Of a stretch of DNA of 60,000 nucleotides, positions 45,000-57,990 are shown one piece after another. Within the stretch, counting starts at the first letter, position 1; every line of letters begins with the position of its first letter. The DNA is from Membranipora membranacea (taxonomy: Eukaryota > Bryozoa > Gymnolaemata > Cheilostomatida > Membraniporidae): the NCBI GenBank assembly GCA_914767715.1, contig OU612070.1:4545501-4605500 (forward strand), written 5' to 3'. The notes under the pieces are model-generated. The model did no database searches and was not told where the DNA came from. It worked only from the letters and a program-made list of their open reading frames with translations. Position numbers and translations under genes: made by a program.

Positions 45000-47237
45000 C
45001 TCTAATATCAAATGTGTGACATGCCAGCCCCCCAGCAGGATGTGACCTAGCTTGTCATACAACTTCCTTTTGTTTGGGCCACTTGACAAGGCTAGATATG
45101 TCCATTATGTCTGATCTGCCTGTCTCGTCTGTGGAGGGCATGCATGCACTCTGATGCTCACAATATACTTTTTACTTTCCAGATCAACCTGTATGGTTAG
45201 GTGGATAGCTAGCTAGGTCTTTTCAGCGGCTTCTATCTTGGAATGAATTGATCAGAGTTTGAAGACAGATGACTCATGTTAAGATATGGATTAGGTATGA
45301 GGTGAGCTGTGATATGTAGGTTAACCATGCAATAAGCCATAACATCCTGTTTTCCAATAAAGGGAGTACATCGGTTTCCCTAAGTTCTGTTCTGATCCAT
45401 TTTTCAAAATAAATGACTTTTTAATATAGGTGCTCGAACTCTGCATATTTTGCTGGGAGTGGCCAACCATTATGAGCCGCATCTTAATCATGTCAGGCGA
45501 GGGCTGGTTAAGGAACGTGATCCCCTCCCTCCACCAGAACAGCATTTGAGCACTTGAATTAGTGCTGATCTGTTGAGATTTCAGCCCGACAGAGTGATTT
45601 CACCTTGTGCAATCATGCCGAACATGGAGGTAGCTCATTGGTGTTCTAAGAAAACCTCTCTAAGTGTCTTCTAATTTTACATTTCCTTATGTCTTCCTTG
45701 TTGGGTTCACTAATGGATATGTCCGAACGTGATCGTGAAATATATGAAGTATTCACAGATTGTTTGACTACCAATAGAATTAAATACACGAAAGTATTTG
45801 GAACCAGATTAAACATTACAGAGAATGGGGTGATTTTTGGCAGTAGCACCGTATCACCATGTTCCGTTCCCGGTTTTGGTTGATGTCTTATTTGATGGTG
45901 ATGAACCAATAAGCTCTCATTTTTAAGAACTACAAACCTTGTTTATATCACATGATTCACACTGCTGCAAAAGTAATAAAGTTATTGCATTTGAATATTT
46001 GTTACCATGGTCTTACCTCGCTTGAGCTTGAAATTTACAAACGTTTAGCCAAAAGATTGAATTACATTCCAGCAACTCATAAAAATGACTTTATTCATAA
46101 TATAACTGTCATAATACATACTAAGTTGCAATTTACTTACAAATTTTTAAAACCGCTTTCTTTTGTCGGTCTGTACCAAGTATATTAATAGTATCAGATT
46201 CCTCCCTCATGTGTTGAGTCAACTCAGTTCTATTCTCTATGTTTACCACATGTAATGCTTGTGGTAAGGCAATCACAACTGACACAAGGTCGTAGACATA
46301 AGTAATTAAGTGCCTACAGAGTTTTTAATTCACCTTTATTGCCCAAGGTGTATATTGATTGAATCTGTTCTCTTCACGGATAACTACACCGTGTATCATT
46401 CCGTCAATCCAATAATCCACTACCAATTGTACATACAGTGCGAGAACTGATTTTTAAAGGAGAAAATGACAAATTTTGATGAAAAAATCTTAGGTTATAG
46501 GCTAAAGATAAATTTTGAAGCCCTAAAAAAACTTCCGAAACATTGGAATAGGCATGATAAGTACAACATAACACAACTATAACCAATCAATTAAGAGGGA
46601 GAAATTTTAATCAAGGGATTAACATCATGAATGTCAAATATGTGGTTTAACTTCATAGCCACATTTAGGAAAGTGGTATTCGATAGACTTTATTTATGAG
46701 TTTGGTTGTTATGGAGGCGCAACGACTATTCACTGGCTACAACTTCTGTGTTAGTGACTAATATTGATAGAATATGGGGTGTTTCAATCTATAAATGATT
46801 CACAGACTTGATTTAATCGCTTTCAGTGATGTCTGACCAATGGAAACGAAGACTTGAACATTTATCTTACTAGTTGATATTTTTTGAGAAGATGGATCCA
46901 TTTATTTGATTAACAGTTTTTCGCAAAAATGCTTTTTGTTGCATTCCATGTATACTTTGCCAGGGGTGGATACTAATTATGTATAAGCATTATTCAAATA
47001 ATATTTGCAATAAGAAATATTTGAGATTTTAAGTCATTTTTGAGTTTTGCTGTGTTTTTGAATCTCATATTCAGTGTTGTGCTATGGGTTTTCGCCAACT
47101 GAGGGAAGGGATGAAATTTTTACCCCCTCTGAAATTCTCTCAGTTCCCCCCTCTGTATCACCTCACCTTTGGTTGTCCGTGTTTTGCTGCCAAAACCAGC
47201 AGGAATATGAGCATATCTTGTTTCCTCATTAGTTTGG

Positions 47238-47245
47238 TATAAATA
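47238..47245 (+). promoter_or_regulatory. TATA box of the peroxidase gene
   Basis: TATAAATA stands 68 bases before the ATG at 47306. An initiator-like CATTCAC at about 47268-47274 is 30 bases downstream of it, giving a short 5' UTR of about 35 bases. Spacing and motif quality are good. A TATA promoter fits a tissue-restricted, inducible secreted product. Confidence 0.6.
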
Positions 47246-47305
47246 GTATTGGAGTAAGGTACTGTCACATTCACCGCTCTCAGCTGGACTAGACTAAAAA
47301 CAAAC

Positions 47306-50300
47306 ATGAGAGGCTCACAGAGTCAGACCGCAGCTCATATCTTACTGTAAGTTTTCAGGCGTTTGTTCGGTAATTTTGTCTCCCATAGTTTGCATTACTG
47401 CAATGTGTAGTTTTTGAGAAGTCTTTGAGATGAACTTTCACTTAATGTAGCAACCTGTGATGACAGATGATTTCTTTTCTATGCAAATGAATCGCTTATT
47501 GGAAATATAATACTCTCCAGCTAGCCTAAAATTCTTCATCTTTCTTCTCTTGCAGAATTTTATTGGGATCAGTATTAGCTGCAGTTTATGGACAGGTATG
47601 TTAAGATTTCTAAGTCATTTGCTTTCTAATTGCTGTTCGATGACTTTCATCAAGAAATCTCAGAAAGATGTATTTTTGTTTATGTTGTTTTGAGTAACTT
47701 CGGCTGCCTTATCTCCAATATTAATCCTCGACCACCCATCTCTAGTTGGTTTCAACAACATATTGAGCGCACTTTTAAATTCAGAAGATTTACTGAAGTG
47801 AATTGTTTGTTATTATAAAATGGTACCCTATATGTATTGTTGTGCTCACCAATCACCTCCTCTAACCTTGCAGAACCCCAACACAGATGCTGCTCGTATT
47901 CAATCACTCGCGAGACAAAACTCCGCACCTGCTGCTCCTCCAGTCAACAACAATGAACTGAGCATACTAAGAGGTAATTGTCTTAGATCTATGTTCATCT
48001 AAATTGACAATAAATGTTTCTGATTCCAGGTGCATAGTGTATATGTTTTCAGTACAGCTGTTTCCAATAACTCAAGGTCAACTAGATCAGCAGATATCCT
48101 GTCCCATTCGTCTCTCCCTCCACGGTGATGCTCTTATTGACAAAAGAGACAAAGTAAATCTTTCATTCCATCCTCACACAGATATCCCGAATAAACAAAC
48201 GGTCTGCCATGGTCAGCACCAGAGAGCACAGGGTTGGTGGGGGGGGGGGGGGGGTTAGTCAAAATAAATCCATAATTCTTTTTCAAGAGCTCAGAATTGT
48301 AAACCCTGAAAATCCTTTGCTTTGTGTGAACATGCTCTATGTACACGCATGGGCCGGTTGTTGCGGCTTCTGCACCCTAAAACAAACTGTCTTCCACTCT
48401 CATGGTCTGACTTTTCTGATACCATACAGAAATGTAGAAATTTATAGGAATAGCTCCACTACTAAATACTATTATTCATATAATTCTTTGCAAATCTTTA
48501 CAAATACAAAATTTCTCATCATTGTGAATCATAGAACTCATTGTTATTATTATTTCAACAGCTGGCGATGCCGCACTAGCAAATGATCAGAATGAACAGA
48601 ACTTCAAGAGCCTCTTCAGCACCAATACTAACACTGATAACGTCTCTCCTGAAGCCAACGCTAACGAAGCAGCGCAAGGAGTGAACCTACAGATCGCTTT
48701 GTCCCAAACACGACAAGCGACCACAACTCCTGGACGCTTTGCCCCAAGTTTAACTCCAGGACAACCTGTACCTCCAGGACAACGTGGAGCTCCAGGATTT
48801 GATGGACAACCAGGATTTGACGGACAACCAGGCATATCTCAACGTATGTGGAACGGGCTTGGTAACACCAAGAAACAATAACCATATAAATAATTTAAGT
48901 TCTTTGAACTTCAACCTCAGCGATTCTTGATTACTGTGTTACGGTTCTTTTATTGCCAACTTCTAAGTGAGTAACATTGTCAGAATTTACCGCTTTTTTA
49001 GAGGATGCCATACTTTTTGCTCAAATCACAGAGGATTGTGTGTACGATGGGGCGAATGCTGCACCATGTACCTCCCAATACAGGGAGCCATCCGGTAGAT
49101 GTACTAACGTAGTTACTGGGAGAAAGACATGGGGTATGGCTCTCACGCCTTTCACCAGAAAATTACCTCCACAATACGAGGATAGTAAGTAGGATACATA
49201 GAGTGGGCAACCACTTGAAGCCATGTTTCATTTTCGAGGTGTTATTGTAAGTCTGATTTTCAAGATATTTATTAGTGATGGGTATTGCGGTTTGGATATA
49301 TGTACAGCATCCACAAAGAATGCAATCTCAGTCCCAAACAACGTAATTGGAATACATGAAAATCTTTGTAGTTTTTAATCTTTGACACTAATCTTATTAA
49401 ATATGGCCATTTTTTTAGTGATGATTGCCATTGTTACATTTCTATTTAGATTTCAACAGTCGACGAACCACTGGGCACGCATCTGGAAGACTTCTACCAA
49501 ACCCACGTGAGATCACAACCAGAGTTACCACAACTAGTGTCGTGCTGAACAATGCAGGTGCTAGCGCTCATATCATGCAGTGGGGACAATTTATCGCTCA
49601 TGAATTCACTCAAATCTCTGAAGTTGATGGTAAGGATCCTGTAGAATAATGAAATTTACACTACTGTAGTTAAAAGAAGCACTGAAAATGAAAAATACTG
49701 GCTGTTAAGAAGCTGTGCATGTGGTCAAAGTTTGCAAACTGACAATCAAAACTTACAAACAGGAGAATAGGTGATTAAGAGACAGCAAGTGATCAATTGT
49801 GTTAGTTATTTACCCAGACTTTGGGCCTCAAATCATACCGCATCATTTTTTTGCCTACTTATTACATCTGTAGTCAGATTCATCTCTCTCTGATGTTTAT
49901 AGCCACTGTTGCCTGCTGTGCTGATCAGGTGGCTGAATCTGTATATGGATCGCCCACCAGTAGACAAATCAGTGATATCCGCGATTTGCTGCAAAGAGTA
50001 AGAGGCGATGTCTGTATGCCTATAGAAAACTTTAATGATCTCATCTATGGAGACGATGTCTGCATGACTCATGTCAGATCTCGGCCTGCCGCACAGCATC
50101 AATGTGTTCCAGGTAAGATTCCATCATCAGAACAAAAAAAACCAAGTTCTGGAATTATGAAAACTAGAGAGTAGAGATTCAGCGACAGTTTCAGCAACCC
50201 ATTGTGGTGTAATTATGTTTAGGAAATTATTGTAAGCAAGAGCTAATAGTTACAGTTATAGAAATGCCAAGAAATTATATTGATCATGACAACAGTATTA

Positions 50301-53300
50301 TCTGCATCAGCTTACTCAAACCGCCAATATCTCCAATATGTTATTTTGCTTTTTCATTCAGATAAACGCCAGCAACTCAATGCTGTGACCCATGTTTTTG
50401 ACGGGTCAGCAGTATATGGAAGCACAACTGCAGATTTAGCAAAGCTTAGGCAAGGATCTTCCAGTAAACTTAAAGAACAGACAGTTCAAGGTCGCAGGCT
50501 ACCCCCACCAAATTTGGATGGCTGCCCTGCTGCTCAGAGAAATGTAGGACAGTGTCCTTTCCTCGGAGGTGATGGAAGAATCAACACAACACGTGAGTTA
50601 CTTCATGATTAAGTGTAGATTATTATGTCAAGACGATGATAGCTTACTCATACAACTTATCTAGCGGAAAGTCAAATAAAACTACTTGGATGGCAGACCC
50701 ATTTACCCTCTTTGCTTCCCACTAAAATCCAAAGAAAATCTGTGAATCTAAATACCTTGAATCTTTTTGGCTCCCATTCTTGTCAAAAATTAGAAAACAA
50801 ATATTTTGACAACTTTATAATATTTACTTTGTAGCGAATCTCATCTCAGCGCATACTGGTTTCGTGATATGCCACAATGATATCGCAGATGAACTGAAAA
50901 GAGTCCAGTCAGGATGGAGTGAAGAGAGAATATTCCAGGAAAGCAAAAAAATTGTATCAGCCATACAATCTAATATTCATTACTATGAGTGGCTCCCGAT
51001 TGTGGTTGGTAGATCAATGATCAGCCGTTACAGTCTCGATCGTTACGGAAGACACGACGCAAACATAAACCCATCTGTCTTGTAAGTTGAACCTTTGACT
51101 ATCCACAAGTCAGGAAATCAATCTGATTGGGTACTTCATTGAACTTCTTGAATACTCTTGACCCATTATGCAATACATTGGATAACCTGTTCTTCTATGC
51201 TAAAACATAAAAGTCTGATCTGCCTTCTTGAGTATTCCAGTCTTTATTGCTTTGTGGTCAAAATGTTACAATTCCCAGCAATTAGCAAGCAAGTAAATTT
51301 TAGCCTCATAAGACTGACAACTCTGTTCATTCTGAATTTTGTTCTTTCTTTGGAAGGCTGATTTTGTAAAACATTCTCATCGGATGAAAATTATGCCAAC
51401 AAAGTTAAAAAAAAAAATTCATCCCAAAATGTCTTTATTTTTAGAAATGAGATGTCCACAGCAGCTATGAGATTTGGGCACTCCCTAATCAATGGGATAT
51501 TTACTTTTGAAAAGGACAACGGGCAAATAGACAGATCCAACAACCTCACTGAAAGGTTCTTTGACAGCGACATCATATACCGAGATGGTAAGTTGTGTTC
51601 AAATCATGTTGCTACTTTTCCGTGTGGTACTAGTAATTGTCTAGCGGATAAATTAATTTCTCAAGACAACGGATAACCCATCTGAATCAAACGGTGAGCA
51701 TGTATGAGATGATTTTACCCTAAAGACAAGAGCTGGGAGGAAATTGGGTATGTGTGTCCTGCCTCTGTCAATCAATCTCTCACATCACCATAGGCAAGTT
51801 TTATGAAGGAGGTTGGTAGGTTGATTGTTTTGTCTTTAGAAAAAATTATTAATCAGATTGGTCAATCTTAGCAAATGTGTGAGCTTTTCTCCCCACCAGC
51901 CAATAGAGCCAACACATTGGCTAAGACAATCTGTCCTTTTGAATGATTATCTTTGGTGATGTATGGGTGTTTTACTGGGTCAACAGAATGATCTCCCTTC
52001 TGGGTTGGAAAGTGCTACAATAGCTCATTTTAGCCTTTTCGATACAGTATACCAACTTTGTCAATATCATCCAAGTCAGTTCAACTATTAACCAGGGAAA
52101 TCATCGAAGTAGGTTTGTCCACATGATGAATATGGTACAATCATTGATATATATTCATATAATTCATATCAATGGGTACAATGTTTGAGGTGTCACACGG
52201 GTATCTATCATGGTCTTCAATATAACATATGATACCATTCCTCAGGTGTTGCACAAGCTGCTAAAGGTCTTCACCTTGACAGGCCTTGGATTGTCGACAA
52301 GAACTTCCCTGAACCAATGAGAGACCAACTATTTGACCAGAGACGTGACATAGTAGCCCTGAATATTAACAGAGGTAGAGACCACGGGCTCGATTCTTAT
52401 GCTAATTATAGACGAGCATACGGCCTATCCGTACCGAGGACATGGGCTGATATGCGCAGGACTCATCCTAATGATGTTGTGACTCAGCTGCAGAGCGTCT
52501 ATGATCACGTTGGAGACGTTGAACTGTACATTGGAGGTAAATATTACTATCAAATCTGTTTCATTTCTCTCATCCTTACTTGATCAAGTTGCTTATTCCA
52601 TGCGTACTAACTCGAAGCTGTTGTCTGATTATCACATTGAACATTAAAACAATCATCTGTAATTTGTAAGGCCCTTTGGTACTTGTATGACCCTCTCTCT
52701 CCTATGTTTTAACAAAACCAAAAGGATAAAATTAAGGTTTTCTGTAATCCAAAGAGCAGTGTGTCTGGAAACACATACTTGGCTGGAAAGCAGAAAAAGA
52801 TGCTTACTCATTTCTATTTTATGTGAAGGCGTAACAGAGTTTCAACACGGTGGCGCTCTTGTTGGGGAGCTCTTTGCGCACATTCTTGCTGATGGATTCT
52901 CCCGTCTCAGAAATGGAGACAGATACTGGTTTGAGAATAATCAGTTCACTACTGGTGAGTTTATACGACCTTCTCGGCCGCAATGATACTGGAAGACTCA
53001 CCAAATCTTTCCAATCTGGCTGAACTATTTCTTCTTTCAGCTATTGTGTAACCATAGAAGTAGGAGGCGAAGCACTTGTATTAATTACAACTAAGAGATG
53101 GCGCCTGTTGCATTTTTTTGTCAAGCTAAGATATCTTTGTTTGATCTAACTCCTTGATTTGATGTGCAACGCTTTCAAAAGCTGTTCTAATCTTTTTAGC
53201 TCAACTCGCTGCCATAAAGAGATATAAATATGCCCAGCTGCTTTGTGAAGCACACAGTATGCCCAGCATTGTGAACCAGGCTTTCTTCAGAAAAAATTTG

Positions 53301-54482
53301 TAAGTGTATTTTATGATAAAATGTTGCCAACAGGTTATACATCATTGGTAGGGGCTCTCACACAGTGAATATTACCACTAAAAATCCCTAATCTTCTGCC
53401 TTTGATAATAGATGTGCAAGGGGCATCGAAAAAAACTCAATTCGATTAAATATGATTTAGTGTCAGTGATTTAGGGTGATTTTTCAGTCCTCCCATAAGT
53501 TAGGCCTCCAAGAGTGTGCCATCCTACTAGTTTGTAACATTGTTGTATAGTGTTGTTGAGTGGACCATGACGCAGTATGGGCAACTAACGTGGGCTGTAC
53601 CAACAAACCCTGTGCAATGAATTGACTACAGAACTGGAGCTTTTCAAGGAAAATAATTTATGAATGACATCAAACTTGAAGGTTTATCATTGACATTTAC
53701 AGCAACGGTGCTAAAGAGCAGAACTGTGATCGATTCCCAAAACTTGACCTCAATCTGTGGAGAGGTTCTGGAAACTGCGGCTGGAGGACTGTGGATGAGA
53801 CGGCATGTTGTAAAGGTATGCTAAACTAAATCAAACTGGGCTTGAGAGGAAAATTATAAATGTGATTAGATAGTTGCGGAGACTTGATTATAGAATAGCT
53901 ATGAAATGGCTTAGTTATGATTACAGGATCGGCTATGAATAGTTACACATCAGACTCTTGAAATTTACATTCATACACCTTGTTGAGCATCAGGACATCT
54001 AATCAGGCAATTTGGTGGCAAATTGTACTCAACTGGGCACCAAGCAGCCATTTTCCTTGCAGCCATGATCATTGAACATTAATAAACCGTGTCCGTTGTT
54101 CAATTTGACAGGAAGAAAAACTATAAGAAGAGTATGTGATGGTAACCGTGCAGCCTGTTGTCGTGGCAGCTCCAGTATCAGTCAAAGCTGTGTACCCTTA
54201 AACTCCGACCTTATAACATGCAACCAAGACGGGACTACCACTGTGTCTCCTCCAAGCATTACTTATCCACCCGTCAGACAACCAACCAGACGACCAACCA
54301 GACGACCAACCAGACGACCAACCAGACGACCAACCAGACGACCAACAAGACGACCAACCAGACGGCCTGTCAGACGACCAAGCAGGCGACCCGGTAGGCG
54401 ACCTAGCAGACAACCCCGCAGACAACCTCGCAGGCAACCTCGCAGGCAACCTATCAGACGACCTCGCCCACCAGTCTTCTAA
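47306..54482 (+). CDS. Secreted animal heme peroxidase with collagen-like segment and basic repeat tail, 15 exons, 885 aa
   Basis: Exons: 47306-47346, 47556-47595, 47874-47973, 48562-48843, 49002-49184, 49450-49629, 49903-50112, 50362-50592, 50835-51081, 51445-51587, 52246-52536, 52829-52954, 53200-53299, 53703-53815, 54112-54482. All GT-AG, phases agree, 2658 nt, TAA stop. Residues 1-26 are a signal peptide (HILLILLGSVLAAVYG). Residues 126-151 are a short Gly-x-y collagen-like stretch (PPGQRGAPGFDGQPGFDGQP). The peroxidase domain runs from about 165 to 740: WGQFIAHEFT with distal His266, Arg418 (GRINTT), proximal His517 (MRFGHSLIN), Asn592 (LNINRGRDHG). A Cys-rich segment (about 740-800) follows, and residues 816-885 are Pro-Thr-Arg-Arg repeats. 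The family uses H2O2 to oxidise halides or phenols and cross-link tyrosines. Both heme-linking acidic positions are changed (Ala265, Thr421). The architecture suggests an extracellular-matrix enzyme; substrate unknown. Confidence 0.95.
48235..48256. repeat. Poly-G run
   Basis: About 20 nearly uninterrupted G in a peroxidase intron between exons 3 and 4. Confidence 0.9.
54277..54470 (+). repeat. Coding 12-bp minisatellite (Pro-Thr-Arg-Arg units)
   Basis: CGACCAACCAGA recurs with little change about seven times, then passes into diverged units (PSRR, PGRR, PRRQ). All units keep the peroxidase frame. The repeat is uninterrupted at the start and worn at the end, indicating ongoing slippage from the 5' side. 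Confidence 0.92.
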
Positions 54483-55680
54483 TTTCAAAGCTCAAACGCA
54501 TATAAAAATTACAATCCACTGGACTTTTAAAGTCCTAGTCAAAGTTAAAATATTCCATGATGTTCAGAGTAACTCAATATCATGTTATGTATTTGTTAAA
54601 ATTACTTGTTAAATTTTATATAGCAACTTGCTGTTGTTGGTAAAAACATTTGTTCTATCATATGATTACACTCACTGAGTGTGTTAATGGTTTGTCTGTT
54701 GAAACCTTTGCAATGACCACAATTCTATAATTTGTTATGATATATTGTAAAAGCATATCAATACAAAACATTGATACTATTGGTATTGCAATTAAATAAA
54801 ATTAATCTATATTTTTGAAAGCACTATTTTGTTGGACTCCTTTCTAGCATGGTATCCTCTTCAGAATATCTCAAAGAACTATCTTGTCTCCCACTTCATT
54901 TGTCACTCTTCTTCTCAACTTTTTTCAATTGAAAAAAACTGCTACCACTTTATTCACGATTTAACCTAACTTCATAAACTGTTAAGTTTCAACCCAGCAG
55001 CTTGATGATTGTGAGGAAAAGTGTGATAGAAATTAAATGAATGATAAAGTCGAGTACAAAACTTTGACTCTATTGGTCAAGCTTCTGAACCTAGCATGGT
55101 ATTAGGGGAAGCTGCTTGAATTCGCTCTTTGTACCGATATAGTAACACTTTATACAGGCTAACCTTGTGATCTAAAGTTATTTTATTTCTCTGGTTGTCT
55201 TAGTTTGGTATGTCTTTGTTTCTTTCTGCTGAATTGTACTAATGGTCATACATCTGTAATAAGGCCAGACTGGGTTGGTGAAAGGCTTGGGAGTAAAGTG
55301 AAAATAGGCAATTATAAAATAGACATTGCGCCGCTAGGGACTACCTACACCTATTAAAATGACTGACTAAACGTGAGAGGCCAAATTATTCTGATATATT
55401 TTCCCAGTTTCAGGCTCTTAATCACACACCGTAGACAGTAGTAACAGTTACCCATCTACCTTAATTGTGGTTAACCTTAGTGACAGAAAGGTATAAATCG
55501 CTCGCATGAAATTGAAACTAATTTATGTTTGTTACATAAGGTCATGGGAAAATAATAATAGGTTATGGACCTAGCGTAACACTGATCTTTTCACCTTTAT
55601 ATGTTTGTAAACTCTATTTGCCGGTGTACCTTCATACTGCACCTATGACCATATCATGGTTTGTTTTAAATTAACTCAAA
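54483..55680. other. Peroxidase 3' UTR and intergenic
   Basis: No gene. The likely 3' UTR ends near the AATAAA at 54795. Confidence 0.55.
54795..54800 (+). promoter_or_regulatory. Polyadenylation signal of the peroxidase gene
   Basis: AATAAA 313 bases beyond the stop codon, in a locally AT-rich stretch. Confidence 0.6.
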
Positions 55681-55689
55681 TTTACGATA

Positions 55690-56812
55690 CAGGTATTGGA
55701 GATGCCGGACACTGTTATATCTAGCCAGTGGTCTCATATTGGAGTTCACACTGGGATGTATTCAGCTGGACTCGTTGATCAAGTTGAGAAAAGTGTGATC
55801 ACTAAGGCCAAGAACCAAATTCATCAGGTCTGGATAGTTGGTGGGTTCTCTGTGGAAACTCTGACAGTGTGTGGCTTATTAATAATTGTCAGTATCCTGG
55901 TATGTCTTCAGATTCCCTTTCGTATATTATTACAGCTGCGAATGGTTTTATTAAGTTTCACTTGATGTTCATATACATCCATTTTCATGGATCACTGGAT
56001 TAAAACATGTCTAAATCAGAGAATGATGAAATGTCTGCATGCTGAGCTGGCTGAGCTTTAAAACTTAAAATCAATAACTGCAGCTCAATTTAGAATATTA
56101 TAGTTGTCTCCTCTATGTACATGAAAGGATCACTCCTGTTATCTGACACTGACAATGGAAACCCAACATAGGAGGCCTAATACTGTAGCCTACCTATTGG
56201 ACAATTACTACCATAATCAAGTTTGTCTTTGTTCAACCATCTCTCACTTTGTGCATTTTACTCTTGGTAGAGACTCCTTCATAACTTGCCTGTAACAGAA
56301 CAATTAATAGAAGCCTGTTAACTACTCCTAATATGTCAGAACTCAGGTGACTTGCTTTGATGGATGGCACAAGAATCCCATTAACACCATGAAGGATATA
56401 TGCCTCACATAAGGTTAGTAGGATATGTCTTTATTATGCTGTAATGCTTCACCTATTTTATTACATGCTTTGTGAGCTGAGTTTCTCCAAACTGTCTAAG
56501 TGCTCATTTTAAGATGTTTGATGCTTAATGTTATGCAACCGTCTTGCATTGTAGCCATAAGAACACTTAGACTACCATTGAGCAGACCATAAATTTGTAG
56601 CCCTACATTGTTCAGTATGCAACCTATTAATATTGATAATATAAGTCACATAAGTGGGTGGATTCAGTTATGTCTCTTGGTGTTAGGTATTTGAAGATAT
56701 GTGACACAGTTTGTTTGTTAAATCTCTGCAGGTGTTGGGGGCAGACTGAACTTCTTGCAATGCCTAGAATTGAAGTGCAGAGTTTAAGAACGTATCATTC
56801 ATCAGACAAGGT
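55690..56812 (+). pseudogene. Decayed duplicate of CoA-transferase exons 5 and 7
   Basis: Positions 55692-55890 match exon 5 of the gene at 38765-44276, including a preceding acceptor (ATACAG). The frame shifts almost at once (within the GIG-x-IPDTV segment). The catalytic motif reads HTGMYSAG instead of HTEMFSDG, so the essential Glu is lost. Positions 56731-56812 match exon 7 (acceptor CTGCAG, GVGG, then LAMP) with an internal deletion. Exon 6 and exon 8 were not found. Matching 3' flanking sequence at about 59050-59400 shows that the copy arose by duplication of genomic DNA, not by retroposition. Confidence 0.85.
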
Positions 56813-56819
56813 AAAGTGC

Positions 56820-57990
56820 AGTCAAATCATCATTGGATCATGCACGGCTTTCCCTGAGCTAATTTTTAATAATTATGGTTTAGCAATACCATTATCAACC
56901 TTATTTTTTAGCATTTTATTCGAGTTGTCTCCTGTCCATCTAGAACAATCAAATCAAACAAATTATCATTCATATGGAACCAGTATGAAAGTTGGCAAAA
57001 TTGTGGTCGTGTGAAACTAAATTTCACCCCACATTCAAGAGCGCAAGTGAACACCACAAAACAAGGCTAAATATATAAATTACTAGTCGCACCCTTCTAC
57101 ATATCTATGATCCAGCAATGAGCCTCCTGAAATTTATTTATGTCATATAGGCCGGCTGCGCATTCCAAAATTTGTACAAAAATAATGCTTCTTTCCACTA
57201 TGGATTACAGGGTATCTTTTTTACACCTTTGAGAAAAATACCAATGTATGATTTCCTTGCAAATCCTTCTATACACATTTCAATAAACTGCATGCAAAAC
57301 AGGATGTTTGCTCTAACTAAGTGATCTTAGCTGAGAGAACACTGCAAGTAATAATATCATGCTGCAGTCTCCTAAGGTTTATCAACTGCTGTTTTGCACA
57401 AAATTGAAATTCTGATTGCTACCAATCTTAATTAATAAATAAAGCCTCTATTCCACCTCCCCTCCCAATCAATTTACTTTGTCATCCTCCAGATTTTGAG
57501 AGATTAATAATCGATAAATTATGAAATTTATGTTTTGAGGGTTAGGTAGGATTGAGAGAAGCGACACACAAAACATTTATCATGCAGAGTCATTTGAACA
57601 ATTTTGTATTTCCAAATTTTCATATTTTCAAGCATAGATAAAATACGTCTTGAACCATGTCTGAAAAAACCACCTGTAGTTATTGTACTTTAGAGTATGT
57701 TTTGAAAACAACATGCAATTATTGTCTGATAGGAGCCAGCTTGTTTCCTTGTCAGATCCCATGCAAAAAAGAGGACGTTGGATGACGTTGTTGAATGTAA
57801 GGAAACATATTGCACATGTTCACAACAGAACCTAAAAATAAACCATCAGACTTCAATAAGGTTTTAAGTGGAGATCACTACAGATAATGGTTTACCGTGT
57901 TTCCTTGTTTTGCGGCTTTGTAAATGGGTATACTATTCATCTTTAAATGTCGTAAATCTTTCTAATCTATTTTTCAAGAAGTGATTTGAG
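56820..57990. other. Non-coding stretch inside the duplicated block
   Basis: No gene recognised; exon 8 of the CoA-transferase copy would be expected here but is not visible. Confidence 0.5.

Larger units (their letters stand above)
44277..47237. other. CoA-transferase 3' flank and intergenic
   Basis: No supported gene. It holds homopolymer runs, an AATAAA at 44900, and, from about 45180 to 45910, sequence duplicated at about 59050-59400. Short frames at 45689-46188 show no recognisable features. Confidence 0.55.

Noticed and set aside
48587-48835. Pro/Gly/Cys-rich frame on the minus strand
   Set aside because: Antisense shadow of the collagen-like peroxidase exon 4.
54158-54488. Thr/Asn repeat frame (plus) and Ser/Trp repeat frame (minus)
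   Set aside because: Out-of-frame and antisense readings of the 12-bp minisatellite that encodes the peroxidase tail; the spliced frame fits only the PTRR reading.
56658-57014. 118-codon frame as a new gene
   Set aside because: Its middle is the damaged copy of CoA-transferase exon 7; the rest is intron-like sequence.
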